DNA of 62,000 bases from Symbiodinium natans (GCA_905221605.1 CAJNDS010002209.1:279164-341163); one strand, 5' to 3'. Positions 21,701 through 32,519 are shown, counted from the first letter of the stretch. The notes: generated from the sequence alone by a model not told the origin. Program-made: numbers and translations.

Positions 21701-22563
21701 CTGGTTTTTGGGAGGTGTGTAAGGTTCTTGGGTGGGCTTAGGGTTTAGGGTTTAGGGTTTAGGGTTTAGGGTTTAGGGTTTAGGGTTTAGGGTTTAGGGT
21801 TCAGGGTTTAGCCTTTAGGGTTCAGGGTTCAGGGTTTAGGCTTTAGGGTTCAGGGTTTGCGGTTTAGGGTTTAGGGGAAAAAACTCGGGGGCCCCCGAAA
21901 CTTGCAACAGCTTTCACGCCCGCACGTGTCTTTACATCCCAAACCCTAAACCCTAAACCCTAAACCCCAAACCCTAAACCCTAAACCCTGAGCCCTAAAC
22001 CCTAAACCCTAAACCCTAAACCCTAAACCCTGAGTTGCTAACCCTTCCCACCGAACGAAACGAAGCCCATTATTGAGGAGTGTTTGGGGTTACCCATTCA
22101 TCCCCAGGACGCCTCAGCCCTCAACCCATAAACCCTAAACCCTAGCCCTAAACCCTAAACCCCGAACCCTGAACTCAGCAACTCAGGGACAGACTGAAGA
22201 CACGCGGAGACCCCCGGAGACTCTCAGGTTTCAACCCTTACACCCTACTTGGAGGTTCTTGGGTCCTTGCTGCAACCGTGCTTCGGGTCCATGGTCTAGG
22301 GTTTCGGGTTTAGGTCTAAGGTTTAGAGTTCAGGGTTTCGGGCTTGTAGGGTTTAGAGTATATAGATCTCTGGCCCGCTGCAACTTCCAAGGGAGCAGGG
22401 CCTAGCCCAAAACGTCCACTCGTAGTACCATGGAATGATCTGGATCCCCCTCGAATCCCGACTTGGGGTACTACGGTGTAGGGTTTTGGTTTTATGCTTT
22501 ACTACCCTGGCCCTAAACCTGCAGCCCTAAAACCCAAAACGCTAAAACAAAACGCCCTAAAAC

Positions 22564-22614
22564 ATCCAGATAGGTTTTTGTTGGCCCCCAGCCGCCTTTG
22601 GATTCACATTGACC
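22564..22614 (-). CDS. Candidate Cys-containing exon
   Basis: Acceptor CGCCATCGTTGGCAG, GQCESKGGWGPTKTYLD, donor GTTTTA (51 nt, phase 0-0). It follows 23772-23819 in phase, giving a Cys-rich run. The plus strand is also open (LWIHIDPANDGEP). Confidence 0.4.
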
Positions 22615-22671
22615 CTGCCAACGATGGCGAGCCTGGGCTTGCAGGGCTTTTGAGGGCTTTCAGGGCCTCAA

Positions 22672-22745
22672 GGGTTTAGGGTTTAGGGTTTAGGGTTTAG
22701 GGTTTAGGGTTTAGGGTTTAGGGTTTAGGGTTTAGGGTTTAGGGC
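22672..22745. repeat. TTTAGGG array
   Basis: About ten perfect units. Confidence 0.97.
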
Positions 22746-23771
22746 TTCGTGTGCTAGGGAATTAGGGACCACCCGGTAACGACGACATAATATAGGGAAC
22801 TTGACTTTTTTCTTAACTTCCTACTTACAACCAGTAAGATTCAGACTTTAAACCCTGTAAGCACGGCTTCTGGAGGGCCAAAGGGTTTAAGGGTTGGTTT
22901 AGGATGTGGGTAGTTCTCTACAATACGGTCCCTTCCTTTGGGATCCTTGTTTACAAGGTGCCGTACCGAAAAGGGACGTCAAAAGCGAACCCAAATGCCA
23001 GAAAGTGCGTAGATTTAGGCTCTTGACCCTGTACTCAAAGAGTTCAAAGGTGTTTCCGAAAATGGGGGTGGTCCTTTGTTTGGATCTGTGTAACGATTCG
23101 CGTAGTTTGGGCTGTAGTAGGGGCATTTCATGTTGGAAACAAACTCACCTAAATTCCAATGACCTGAAGCTAAAGCCCGACACCAAATGCCCCGAGAGCT
23201 CAACAGCCCTGAACTCAGGAAGTTACGTTCATGGTCTACCAGGGAGCCCAAACTGATCTCAACATGCTGTTTCTTATATCTTACTTACATAAGGAGCGTT
23301 AAGCTCTGTTAGGCGAATTCGGCGACTTGGGATCGAGGTTCTTGGTGTTGGGCAGGATATAGACGGTATATAAGGACCCTGGTAGGTATCTTGCGATTAT
23401 ATTCCTGCTATGTTCTTGGGTTCCCTGCTTCGGAATCCCACTGAAGTCCCTTTACTTATTGTAGGATGTATGGGGAGGATTTATGGGATGTACAGGCATT
23501 TGCGGCATTAGGGAGAGGGCCTGGAGTTCAGGGGGCCTATTGTGTGGTGTTGTGGACTGATGTTCAGCCCAGCAGCGAGGCCACCGCATCGAGCAAGTCC
23601 TGCGAACTCGTGCGCGACAATCCCAGGAAGCTCCAAACCCTAAACCCGAAACCCGAAACCCCAAACCCGGAACCCTTAAACCGCCCCAAACCCGAAACCC
23701 CAAACCCCAAACCCTGAACCCTAAACCCCAAACCCCAAACGCTCTACCCCAAGCCCGAGGCCCGGCCTCAC

Positions 23772-23819
23772 TGGGGGGTAGCTGTGTAGGCAGCGGTCGC
23801 AGGTCTCCTTCTTCTGGGG
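23772..23819 (-). CDS. Candidate exon with C-x2-C motif
   Basis: Acceptor CCTAAACCCTACAAG derived from the array edge, PQKKETCDRCLHSYPP, donor GTGAGG (48 nt, phase 0-0). The CDRC pair followed by the Cys of exon 22564-22614 suggests a small zinc-binding region (inference). Confidence 0.5.
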
Positions 23820-24260
23820 CTTGTAGGGTTTAGGATTTCTTGCAGTTTAGGGTTTATTAGGGTTTAGGGTTTAGGGTTTTGGGTTTATAGGGCCGGTGTA
23901 GGATTTTTCCACGGTTTAGGGTTTAGGGTTAAGCCTTGCGCCCGCAAAACCGCCTGGATTCTCCCTTTCAGCCCCCCCCCCCCCCCCCCATTGCCCCCAT
24001 CGAAACATGCCCGATGATAGTCTAGTGTCCATGGGTTTCGGGTTTTCGGCTTCAGTGCAAGCATGAAGGTTTGGGCTCCAGCCGCTCTGAAACTCGAAGG
24101 CCCTAAGGCCCTAAGGCCCAAAATCCCGAAAACGGCCCGGAGACTAGAACCTCCAAGCCCTAAACTCTGAACCCTGAAACCCCAAACCCCAAATCTCCCC
24201 AAAAGCCCCAAGTCCCTCCAAACCCTCGCAAGCTTCAGATAGGGTTTGGTGCTTAGGGCT

Positions 24261-24372
24261 TGTAGGGCTTATAGGGTTTATAGGGTTTATAGGGTTTATA
24301 GGGCTTATAGGGTTTATGGGGTTTATAGGGCTTATAGGGTTTATAGGGTTTACAGGGTTTATAGGGTTTAGG
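24261..24372. repeat. TATAGGGTT nonamer array
   Basis: About 12 units of TTATAGGGT, a 9-mer relative of the telomeric unit. Confidence 0.93.
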
Positions 24373-24403
24373 GTGTCAGGCTTGAGATGAAGAGGTTTGC
24401 TAC

Positions 24404-24451
24404 ACACACAGCCATCCCACATGCGCCTGTCGCCAGGCGGAGCACACGCTC
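24404..24451 (-). CDS. Candidate exon, unknown protein
   Basis: Acceptor GAGCTTGGACTGCAG, ERVLRLATGACGMAVC, donor GTAGCA (48 nt, phase 0-0, joins 23772-23819 in phase). A second frame (APPGDRRMWDGC) with a GTGTGT donor is equally open. Confidence 0.4.
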
Positions 24452-25106
24452 CTGCAGTCCAAGCTCTAGTTTTGGGGGTGCCAGGGTTCTCGGGCGTATG
24501 GATTCCTACTTGGAGGTTCATGGGTACTTCTGACCCCAATTCTAAGTCGACTTATAACCTACTTAGAGGACTCAGGATCAGGAGACTTAGCTTATTATAG
24601 GTACAGTTATCATTAAAGGGCCCAGGAGTGGGAATTGCGGTTGCGGCAAGTCGAACTTGGACGTACCCGGACGAGTCCGCCCGACATGGCTATCCCCAGA
24701 GAACCCAATACTCCCGCATCAGATTGAAACCCTAACCCCTAGTTTCTAAACCCTAAACCGCCGCAACCTCAATTGAGGGCTGTTGGGCTCTCTCCTATAA
24801 TATAATTTGGCCGCATGAAAAAGCCAACAACATTCTCAAAACCTCAACCTTCGCACTTAACTCTAAACATCAGAAACTTCGCTCTCAGAATTCGAGCCAC
24901 ATAGAGGGACCTCTTATTGTCGACAAGCTCAGATGTTCTACTTGGTCGCCATGTGCCCACATAAGAGAAAGGGTGTTTTTTTTTGGGGGGAGGGGGTGCG
25001 GGGAGGGGGGTAAGTTGCTTTGTTATCAGAAAAACTTAACCCTAAACCCGAAAGGCCCTAAGCCCTAAGACGCTACCAAGTCTACAAAGGCTGCTGGCGC
25101 GGTCAC

Positions 25107-25141
25107 CCACGGCTCGCCTCCTCGTCGCTGAGCGCGAGGAC
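25107..25141 (-). CDS. Candidate short exon
   Basis: Pyrimidine-rich acceptor ending GCAGCTCACAAG, VLALSDEEASR, donor GTGACC (35 nt, phase 0 to 2). Confidence 0.35.
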
Positions 25142-25378
25142 CTTGTGAGCTGCAAACTTGCAGACGCAGAGAACAGCCCAAAAAACCCTAAAGGGTTTAG
25201 GGTTTAGGGTTCAGGGTTTAGGGTTTAGGCTCAACCCTTATAAACCCTAAACCCTGAACCGACAGTTCAGGAGTAGGGCTTCGTGTCTTGGGGATGCCGC
25301 CAGAATTTCGAACAGCGAAACTATTGCAACGCAAGTTGAGGGATTTAGGGTTTAGGGATTAGGGTTTGGGGTTTAGGG

Positions 25379-25785
25379 TTGTCCCAGAGACCCCAGTACA
25401 TCTCAACTTCTCAACTCTTCTGGAATTAGGTACTCAGGTTCCCTAGAAAGGGTTTAGGGTTTTGCGCTTCTGCAAAGCGACTTTTCTCTTCAACACATCG
25501 TGCATAAAGATATTGCAAACTCGGCTGTTTGTTTGGTCTTGGTAAGCTTCTCCATACTGCTGAACACTTCAAGAAATGTGAAAGGTTAGGATCTTCAGCA
25601 ATACTTTTCTTTGAGAAATCTGAGAATGAGTCAGAATCTTGCTCTCTTTTGGGTATGTGTTGTGTGAGTAAACCCAAAAACCTAAACCCTAAACCCTAAA
25701 TTCCTCACTTCACGGGTTGTCCCAGAGACCCCAGTACATCTCAACTTCTCAACTCTTAGTTTCTGGAATTAGGTACTCAGGTTCT
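25379..25785. repeat. Direct repeat (about 64 bp) flanking an array-capped coding fragment
   Basis: 25379-25441 recurs at 25717-25785 with a 4-bp difference (shared blocks GTTGTCCCAGAGACCCCAGT and GGAATTAGGTACTCAGGTT). The about 275 bp between begins with TTTAGGG-type and ends with CCCTAAA-type repeat and holds the coding fragment 25450-25677. Confidence 0.93.
25450..25677 (-). CDS. Coding fragment captured between direct repeats
   Basis: Minus frame TQHIPKREQDSDSFSDFSKK, SIAEDPNLSHFLKCSAVWRS, LPRPNKQPSLQYLYARCVEE, KSRFAEAQ then telomeric repeat. It is AT-richer than the exon islands nearby. It has no start or stop of its own and is bounded by array sequence on both sides, so it is a fragment. 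Source gene unknown. Confidence 0.4.
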
Positions 25786-26475
25786 CCCCATGTTTTTTAT
25801 GGGGGGAAGCCAGGGCAAGGAAGTATAGAGTGGGGTAGTATGGAAAACCCCTGCCCGAAACCTGACAAGCCAGCTAAAGGCTTTAGGGCTTAGGACTTCG
25901 GGTTTGGTGGTTGGGAGCAGAGAGAATGGGTATCCTAAACCCTTAACCCTAAACCCTAAAGCCTAAACCGCCTAAACCCTCAGGGAAAATGATATGCGGC
26001 CGACGGGCCGCGACACTCCCGCCACTAGAGCCGACCTCCACGGAGAGCACCAGGCCGATTGCACCTCGGGAGGATAGAATGCCATAAGGGTTTACGGTGT
26101 AAGGTTTAGGGTTTGGGGTTTAGGGTCTAAGTTTAGGGTTTATGGGCTTCGGGTTTAAGTTTAGGGTTAGGGTTTCGGGGGTTTAGGGGTTTAGGGTTTC
26201 GGGGTCTAGGCATTAGAGGTTTAAGGGTTTAGGGCTTCAGGACTTTAGGGTTTAGGGATTCAGGGTTTATGGGCTTAGGGTATAGGGGTCTAGGGTTTAG
26301 GCAGGGTTTAAGGTTTAGGGCTTAGGGGTCTAGGGTTTAGGGGTTTGAGGTTTTACAGTCTAGGGTTTAGGGTTCAGGGTCTAGGAGTTTAGGGTTCAGG
26401 GTGTTTGGGGGCTTAGGGGTTAGCACAGTTAGCACCCTAAGCCCTAAGCCCTAACTGCTGGGGCATGCCCTAAGC

Positions 26476-26518
26476 CAGGGTGAACAGCTCATGCGCTGAC
26501 GACTTCAACAGCCGTTGC
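26476..26518 (-). CDS. Candidate exon, joins 26572-26740 in phase
   Basis: Acceptor CTTGGGTTTTGAG, QRLLKSSAHELFTL, then GC donor GCTTAG or an in-frame TAG one codon later (43 nt). The single leading base completes a Pro codon from the upstream exon. Confidence 0.4.
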
Positions 26519-26571
26519 CTCAAAACCCAAGCCCTACGCTATAAGCATCGGCCCCCTCTTTCGAGCTCTAC

Positions 26572-26740
26572 GGTGCTTCAACTTCGACGTTTGTCAGGCT
26601 ATGAGTGTCTTGGGAAAGTGGGGCCGGGAGAATGAAACGATAATATGCCAGGACGATGAGCCTCCACTGGGCATCGTGATGTCGTCGTCCGAAGGCAGCG
26701 TGCATCATCGCGAGCGCTACACGCTGGGCTTCCTTGTAGA
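26572..26740 (-). CDS. Candidate exon, 169 nt
   Basis: Acceptor GGCCGAATCCAG, then YKEAQRVALAMMHAAFGRRH, HDAQWRLIVLAYYRFILPAP, LSQDTHSLTNVEVEA, donor GTAGAG (enters with 2 nt, leaves phase 2). It joins the exon 26801-26888 in phase across a 60-nt intron. The plus strand of this island is also fully open for 53 codons (MSVLGKWGRENETIICQDD), so strand is a judgement resting on phase with its neighbours. Confidence 0.42.
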
Positions 26741-26800
26741 CTGGATTCGGCCTGTTTAGGGTGTAGGGTTTAGGGTTTAGAGTTTAGGGTTTAGGGTCAC
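26741..26800 (-). other. Putative 60-nt intron made mostly of CCCTAAA
   Basis: On the minus strand it runs GTGACCCTAAACCCTAAACT ... CCGAATCCAG between two open segments that join in frame. Apart from the last dozen bases it is telomeric-type repeat. Confidence 0.4.
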
Positions 26801-26888
26801 CGGCTATCACAACCATCAGCCGCCCGCGCAAGTTAGCTGCTGCCAGCTTGGCTGGATGCTCCTCCAGCGCTTTGGCATCACAGAGTGC
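26801..26888 (-). CDS. Candidate exon, unknown protein
   Basis: Acceptor ACTGGGAAAGCACAG, ALCDAKALEEHPAKLAAANL, RGRLMVVIA, donor GTGACC which is the first base pair step into CCCTAAA repeats (88 nt, phase 0 to 1). Strongly protein-like. Family not recognised. Confidence 0.5.
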
Positions 26889-27115
26889 CTGTGCTTTCCC
26901 AGTGTGGCTGAGTCCTGTCGACGGACCGCCCAGAACCCTAATCCCTAAACCCTAAACCCTAAACCCAAAACCCTAAACTTTAAACCCTAAACCCTGAGCC
27001 CTAAACCCTAAACCTTAAACCTTAAACCCTCGAGACTGCCGGTGGTTGTGGTCGACACAGAAGCAACGAATACCTCAAAAAGGTCTCTGAACGGGCGAAC
27101 ATGCTACTTCCGATA

Positions 27116-27206
27116 GTTTAGGGTTTAGGGTTTAGGGTTTAGGGTTTAGGGTTTAGGGTTTAGGGTTTAGGGTTTAGGGTTTAGGGTTTAGGGTTTAGGG
27201 TGTAGG
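27116..27206. repeat. TTTAGGG array
   Basis: About 12 perfect units. Confidence 0.97.
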
Positions 27207-27264
27207 GATCAGAGCCTAGAGCTGAGTGAGTTGCAAAAGAACGAAGCTGTCACCCCTACATCTT

Positions 27265-27500
27265 CGGGTAGCTGCATGGCCCCTTAATCTGGGCCCTCAA
27301 AAAGGGGACACCTTCATGTAACCCTTAGATACCCTGTACAACCCAAGGGGCCCATACATCAGAACCCTTTAAACTATACCTTGCCCTAAACCCTAAACCC
27401 TAATCCCCAAACCCTTGGGCCCCTAAGGTTGTACCCTTGGGTTTGGGGACCCTTTTGTAGGATCCTCTAAGGGAATATGAGGGCCACATGAGGAGTAGAT
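27265..27500. mobile_element. Family H element interrupted by a CCCTAAA array
   Basis: About 115 bp align with 9990-10105 (CTTAATCTGGGCCCTCAAAA, CTGTACAACCCAAGGGGCCC, CAGAACCCTTT). A CCCTAAA run then intervenes at 27382-27416 before a right part with GGGCCACATGAGG. Confidence 0.6.
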
Positions 27501-27985
27501 GTAGGGAACCTCTTAGGGGAACATCCTGAGGGGTCCGCGCATGACTCCCTTGATACATGTTTCAACCCTTGAAGCCCCTAATCCCTTAACCCTAAGCTGC
27601 CAGGAAGCCTCTGCTCCCAAAAAGATGTGAGGGCTTAGGGTTTAGGGTGTAGGGTTTGGGGTTTAGGGTTTGGGAAGCTGATAGGGTTCAGGACCTTATG
27701 ATCCCTAACACCCCAAACCCAAGACTTGCCTCGAAACCAGCAGCCTAAACCCGAAACCCTAAACCCTAATTAAACCCTAAACCCTAAACCCTAAACCCTA
27801 ATCCCTAAACCCTAAACCCTAAACCCTAAACCCTAAACCCCATTACTACTTTCGTAAATCTCCCCCACATGCCGCGCCTGAGGGTGCCATGGTGCTAGGC
27901 AAAGCGACGGGCATCCTCGGGCCGCCAGAGCAGCAAGTAAAGGATTCCTTAGGGGTGCTTCGGGGATTCATTTAGGGGGCTACTT

Positions 27986-28110
27986 AGGTTTAGGGTTTAG
28001 GGTTTAGGGTTTAGGGTTTAGGGTTTAGGGTTTAGGGTTTAGGGTTTAGGGTTTGGGGTTTGGGGTTTGGGGTTTGGGGGTTTAGGGTTTAGGGTTTAGG
28101 GTTTAGCCTT
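27986..28110. repeat. TTTAGGG then TTTGGGG array
   Basis: Perfect TTTAGGG units, then TTTGGGG, then TTTAGGG again. A poly-G run follows at 28118-28132. Confidence 0.97.
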
Positions 28111-28354
28111 CTAGGGGGGGGGGGGGGGGGGACTCCTAGAAGGGACCCTTAATCTTATTCCCCTCTACCTTATGTAGTCCCGATAGACACCTACTCAGCC
28201 CCTCCCTAAGACCAAAACCCAAAACTCTGAACCCTGAACCCTGAACCCTGAACCCTAAACCCTAAACCCTGACCCCTAAACCCTAAACCCTAAACCCCAA
28301 ACCCTAAACCCTAAACCCTAAACCCTGAACCCTATAAAGGACCCAGGAAGCAAC

Positions 28355-28386
28355 CTCACAGCCGAGGGACAAGGATGCCAGGCGGT
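28355..28386 (-). CDS. Candidate short exon
   Basis: Acceptor CCTCTGCGGGGCCTCAG, RLASLSLGCE, donor GTTGCT (32 nt). Confidence 0.3.
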
Positions 28387-28917
28387 CTGAGGCCCCGCAG
28401 AGGACCTTTAGGGTTTAGGGTTTAGGGTTTAGGGTTTAGGGTTTAGGGTTTAGGGTTTAGGGTTTAGGGTTTAGCCTTCTAGGGATATCAGGAGGGACCG
28501 CTAGCAGGGACCCTAGGGTTTAGGGTTTTGGACTTTATATAACCCCTGCATGTGCCTGATATAGTCCCTCTATACCGAAGTAGCCCCGAAATAAACCCCA
28601 AGGAAGCCTAAAAGATTCGTTCCCCTCCCTATACAGCCCCTATACCCCTAAAACAGCCCCAAAGAACCCCTAAAGTCCCTTATAAGGGTCCCCCCCCCTG
28701 TTCCTTGATTCACCCGAAGCTCCCGAAACCCTCAACCCAAAGGGTTTAGGGTTTAGGGTTTGGGGTTTAGGGTGTAGGGTTTAGGGCTTAGGGTTTAGGG
28801 TTTAGGGCTACTTGTAGGTTCACTTTCAATACTGCAAGAAACACTAAATGAACAAGCTGACCCAAACCCCCAAGCCTTCAAGCCTACCCGGGAGCTCTTC
28901 TGATGTACAGTTATGGA

Positions 28918-29019
28918 TTGGGATGTTCCCCCTTATACTAACAGTCCTTGATAGGGATCATCATAAGGGGGGACTACAAACCCTATTGAGGACTGGTAGC
29001 ATAATGGGGAACATCTCAA
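28918..29019. mobile_element. Hairpin element, family A
   Basis: TTGGGATGTTCCCCCTTATA ... ATGGGGAACATCTCAA, 102 bp. Confidence 0.88.
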
Positions 29020-29552
29020 GGCCTCCGCTATACCCGAGATATACCTACTAAGTACTCAGAAATTGCTACCAAGCTTTAGGAAACCTGAGCTACAAGTATA
29101 TGCTAATGGTGTGTAGTGCTGTAGTTGCTTCCCAGCCCTATACCCGTAATTAGAGAACATAAGGATCACCTCGATTAAGGGGTATTGGGCTCTTTGGGTT
29201 CTGGACTTTCATGTCTTTCTTTGTGGCTCACATCTGCCCAACATCTCAACACCGAAAACATGCTGTGACGACAACAACCACAACAACAACTCCAACAAAG
29301 AGCAAAGCACCAACAAAGCAAGACAACACATATGAATAGCCGCTACCAAACCCTAAACCCTAAACCCTCTAAACCTTCCTTAACCCCACAAACCTTACAT
29401 CCATCTTCGACCCTCGACAAAAACTATGGGAGGGACCCTGAACCCTAAACCCTAAAACCCTCCTAAACCCCCCCCAAAACCTCCCTGAAACCCCCCAAAA
29501 CCCTCCAAAACCCCCCTAAAACCCCCAACCCCCCTGAAACCCCTCAAAAAAC

Positions 29553-29642
29553 CATGGCTGGGGCGCCGTGAGCGCGCCCAGCTCGATTTTCGCGTCGCCG
29601 CTGCGCAGGGCCGCGCGCAGCGCCGGCTCCGCCTCGGGGAGC
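29553..29642 (-). CDS. Candidate exon, Ala/Leu-rich
   Basis: Strong acceptor CTCTCACCCCTCCCTGGCAG, then LPEAEPALRAALRSGDAKIE, LGALTAPQPW, donor GTTTTT. An acceptor 10 nt further in (CCCCGAG) would join exon 30283-30353 in phase 0. Very GC-rich and protein-like. Not identified. Confidence 0.5.
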
Positions 29643-30140
29643 CTGCCAGGGAGGGGTGAGAGGTGCCCCCCTGTTCTTGGGGTTTAGGGTTTAGGGTTTA
29701 GGGTATAGGGTTTAGGGTTTAGGGTTTAGGGTCCAATGCCCCAAAACGCGGGAAGTGCTGCAACACGGAATCAGAATAGGATTCAGAAGATTTCAAAGTA
29801 CAGTCCTTCATTCGTCCTCGCAAAGTTCTAAATACACTTTGAGGTAATTCCCTAATCGACGGCATTGGGCGGCCTGCATGCAACTGTTTCACACGTGTCG
29901 AAGACCGTTTGGAGGTCTCCTTCAGAGGAGGAGGGGCTTGTGGCCTTTATTTAGATGATGATCTCTTTTCGTGTAGTGCTTGTGTTTAGGGCTCTCAGGA
30001 ACCATCTAGCACCCCCTCTGGGATTGTTCTACATTGGGGGGGTACCCGTAAGGTGAACTGCCCCCACCCCTTGCAAAAAGGGCAACCCAAAATGGACCTG
30101 AAATCCCTAAACCCGAAACCCTAATTGTGAGCCCCTAGCC

Positions 30141-30246
30141 TTGGGTTGTTCCCCCTTACACTAACAGTCCTTAATTAATGGGGACTATAGTAGGGGGTAC
30201 TATGACCCCTATTAAGGACTGTTAGTGTAAGGGGGGAACATCCCAA
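30141..30246. mobile_element. Hairpin element, family A
   Basis: TTGGGTTGTTCCCCCTTACA ... GGGGGGAACATCCCAA, 106 bp with a near-perfect stem. Confidence 0.9.
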
Positions 30247-30282
30247 CCCCAACCCCAAAAAAAACCCGCACCCAAGGGGCAC

Positions 30283-30353
30283 CTCAGCAATCGCACCAAA
30301 GCCGTCGACAAGGCGAGGGAACCCCGGCGGGGCACGGGGCACCAGGACGACAC
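30283..30353 (-). CDS. Candidate exon, joins 30509-30530 in phase
   Basis: Acceptor GCCGACGCTTCAG, two bases completing an Arg codon, VVLVPRAPPGFPRLVDGFGA, IAE, donor GTGCCC (71 nt, leaves phase 0). The intron upstream (30354-30508) holds a TTTAGGG array of about 11 units. Confidence 0.5.
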
Positions 30354-30508
30354 CTGAAGCGTCGGCTTCAGGCTTTATAGGAGCTTTTAAAGCTTCGTGG
30401 TAACACCCTAAACCCTAAACCCTAAACCCTAAACCCTAAACCATAAACCCTAAACCCTAAACCCTAAACCCTAAACCCTAAACCCTAGATCAGCTCTGTA
30501 GGGCTTAC

Positions 30509-30530
30509 GGCTCAAGACTGGGAAGCGTGC
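30509..30530 (-). CDS. Candidate 22-nt micro-exon
   Basis: Textbook acceptor TTTTTCGTTTCTCACCAG, ARFPVLS plus one base, donor GTAAGC. Phase matches 30283-30353. Confidence 0.45.
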
Positions 30531-30619
30531 CTGGTGAGAAACGAAAAATCAACTTCAGAGTTGACCGGGCGCAGGGTCCGAGAGACATGCAAAACCCTAG
30601 GCCTTGAACCCCGAATTCG

Positions 30620-30775
30620 GGTTTAGGGTTTAGGGTTTAGGGTTCAGGGTTCAGGGTTCAGGGTTTAGGGTTCAGGGTTCAGGGTTCAGGGTTCAGGGTT
30701 CAGGGTTCAGGGTTTAGGGTTTAGGGTTTAGGGTTTAGGGTTTAGGGTTTAGGGTTTAGGGTTTAGGGTTTATGC
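30620..30775. repeat. TTTAGGG/TTCAGGG mixed array
   Basis: About 22 units, with a patch of TTCAGGG variants flanked by canonical units. Confidence 0.97.
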
Positions 30776-30999
30776 AAGCGGTCCCAGGGTTTAGGGTTTA
30801 GGGTTTAGGGCTTAGGGTTTAGGGTTTAGAGTTCAGAGTTTAGGGTTTAGGGTTTAGAGTTTAGGCCTAAACCCATAAACCCTATAAACTCTGAGGAACC
30901 CTGTGAAGTACAGTACCCTAACGAGGGTAAAAGCACCCTAACGAAAACACAAGAATCCCCAATGAACCCTACAGAACCCCGGTGCCTAAAGATTCCTGA

Positions 31000-31023
31000 C
31001 CCCCCCCCCCCCCCCCCCCCCCC
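31000..31023. repeat. Poly-C run
   Basis: 24 C residues. Similar G or C runs of 10-25 occur at 1540, 10579, 15741, 23972, 28118, 40497, 44106 and 50664. Confidence 0.98.
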
Positions 31024-31082
31024 AAGCCCTAAGCCCCTACACTTATACACTCCTAAACCCTCACAGTGGATGTAGACCCCCC

Positions 31083-31136
31083 CTCAGATGGCCAGATCGC
31101 CTCCAACGAGGCCACGCGCTTGAGCAGGGCGTCTGC
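31083..31136 (-). CDS. Candidate exon, coiled-coil-like
   Basis: Acceptor CGCAGGTGTCAG, ADALLKRVASLEAIWPSE. The donor is unclear (GC after LE, GA after WPS, or GT after a G run). Entry phase 0 fits 31827-31883. Confidence 0.42.
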
Positions 31137-31469
31137 CTGACACCTGCGGGCTTCAGGCTTCGGGTTTATGCCTTGGGGTTTAGGGTTTGGGCTTAGTGCT
31201 GCTTCAAGCGGTGAGAGGGAGTAGGATCTAGAGTAAGATTGAAAACACTATGCAACTACGCAAACCCTCTTGCTGAAAAAAGTAAACCACAACAATGGCC
31301 CATTACCCTTGTCAGCTTTGCGCCAACTCTACCCTAAACCCCCAAAACCCCTAAACCCTGACACCCCAAAACCCCTAACGCCCTAGCCCCTAACAGCCTA
31401 AACCCTACACCCTAGAACCTACAAACCCTGAACCGCCAACCTGGGCCTTGAACCTAAACCCGAAACCTG

Positions 31470-31690
31470 AACACCCTAACACCCTGAACCCTAACACCCC
31501 TAACACCCCTAACACCCCTAACACCTCTAACACCCCTAACACCCCTAACACCCCTAACACGCCTAACACCCCTAACACCTCTAACACCCCTAACACCCCT
31601 AACACCCCTAACACGCCTAACACCCCTAACACGCCTAACACCCCTAACACCTCTAACACCTCTAACACCCCTAACACCCCTAAACCCCAA
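31470..31690. repeat. CTAACACCC nonamer array
   Basis: About 22 units of CACCCCTAA with scattered changes, a 9-mer derivative of the telomeric unit. Its PNTPNT and GVLGVL translations are artefacts. Confidence 0.97.
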
Positions 31691-31826
31691 ACCCTAAACC
31701 CCAAACCCCAAAGCCCAAACCCTGTAGACCCTAAGCCCACATCCGAAACCCAACATCCGAAACCCTAAGCCCTAAGCCCTAAACCCTAAACCCTAAGCAC
31801 ACCCAAGGCCCAGGCAGTGTAAGCAC

Positions 31827-31883
31827 CGGCGGCCGGCGCGCGAGCGCGCACGCGGCCAGCAGGGCGGGGAGGGAGGCTTCGGC
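31827..31883 (-). CDS. Candidate exon, Ala/Leu-rich
   Basis: Acceptor ATTGAAAACTGCGTTTAG, AEASLPALLAACALARRPP, donor GTGCTT (57 nt, phase 0-0). First of a chain 31827, 31083, 30509, 30283 that keeps one frame. Confidence 0.45.
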
Positions 31884-31967
31884 CTAAACGCAGTTTTCAA
31901 TGGGAGGCTGTGCTGCACGAAACGGGTTTCGGGTTTAGGGTTTAGGGTTTAGGGTTTAGGGTTTAGG

Positions 31968-32083
31968 GCTACTTGGAGCTTCGCGGGTAGTTTTAAGTAG
32001 GGTTATGAGTACCCTAAGCAAGGTTATCATCATAGTTACCCGGCTTCTAACCCCAGTTTTAAGTACCCATGAACCTCCAAGTA
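31968..32083. mobile_element. Hairpin element, family B
   Basis: CTACTTGGAGCTTCGCGGGT ... AGTACCCATGAACCTCCAAG. Confidence 0.88.
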
Positions 32084-32344
32084 TGTTGCCTTGCAACCTT
32101 CATGAAATGTATGCGCTGTACTTGCTTCAAGTCATGATCCCCAAGGCTCTAAACCCTAAACCCTGAACCCTAAACGTATAAACGTATAAACCCTAAACCC
32201 TAAACCCTAAACCCTAAACCCTAAACTTATAAACCCTAAAACTCTGAACCGTAAACGAAAATCCCTAAATCGCTTCCAGACGCAAGGGACCCTGGGCCTC
32301 CAGGACTTCCTCCTCTTCACTCTCCTGGAAGCAACTTATGGGGG

Positions 32345-32515
32345 GGTTTAGGGTTTAGGGTTTAGGGTTAGGGTTAGGGTTTAGGGTTTAGGGTTTAGGG
32401 TTTAGGGTTTAGGGTTTAGGGTTTAGGGTTTAGGGTTTAGGGTTTAGGGTTTAGGGTTTAGGGTTTAGGGTTTAGGGTTTAGGGTTTAGGGCTTAGGGCT
32501 TAGGGCTTAGGGTTT
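32345..32515. repeat. Longest TTTAGGG array in the window
   Basis: About 24 units including two TTAGGG hexamers (32368-32380) and three TTTAGGG to CTTAGGG changes near the end. Confidence 0.97.
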
Positions 32516-32519
32516 AGCG

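Noticed and set aside
22906-23256. 116-codon plus-strand ORF
   Set aside because: Composition is unlike the exon islands, it overlaps a hairpin-like stretch (GGTCCC...GGGACG) and no splice sites fit.
26598-26759. 53-codon plus-strand frame (MSVLGKWGRENETIICQDD)
   Set aside because: Attractive with a good acceptor, but the minus frame joins both neighbours in phase. Kept as the named alternative.
31405-31768. ORFs with GVLGVL, PNTPNT and GVRGVR repeats
   Set aside because: A 9-mer array (CTAACACCC) read in three frames; no splice or start context.
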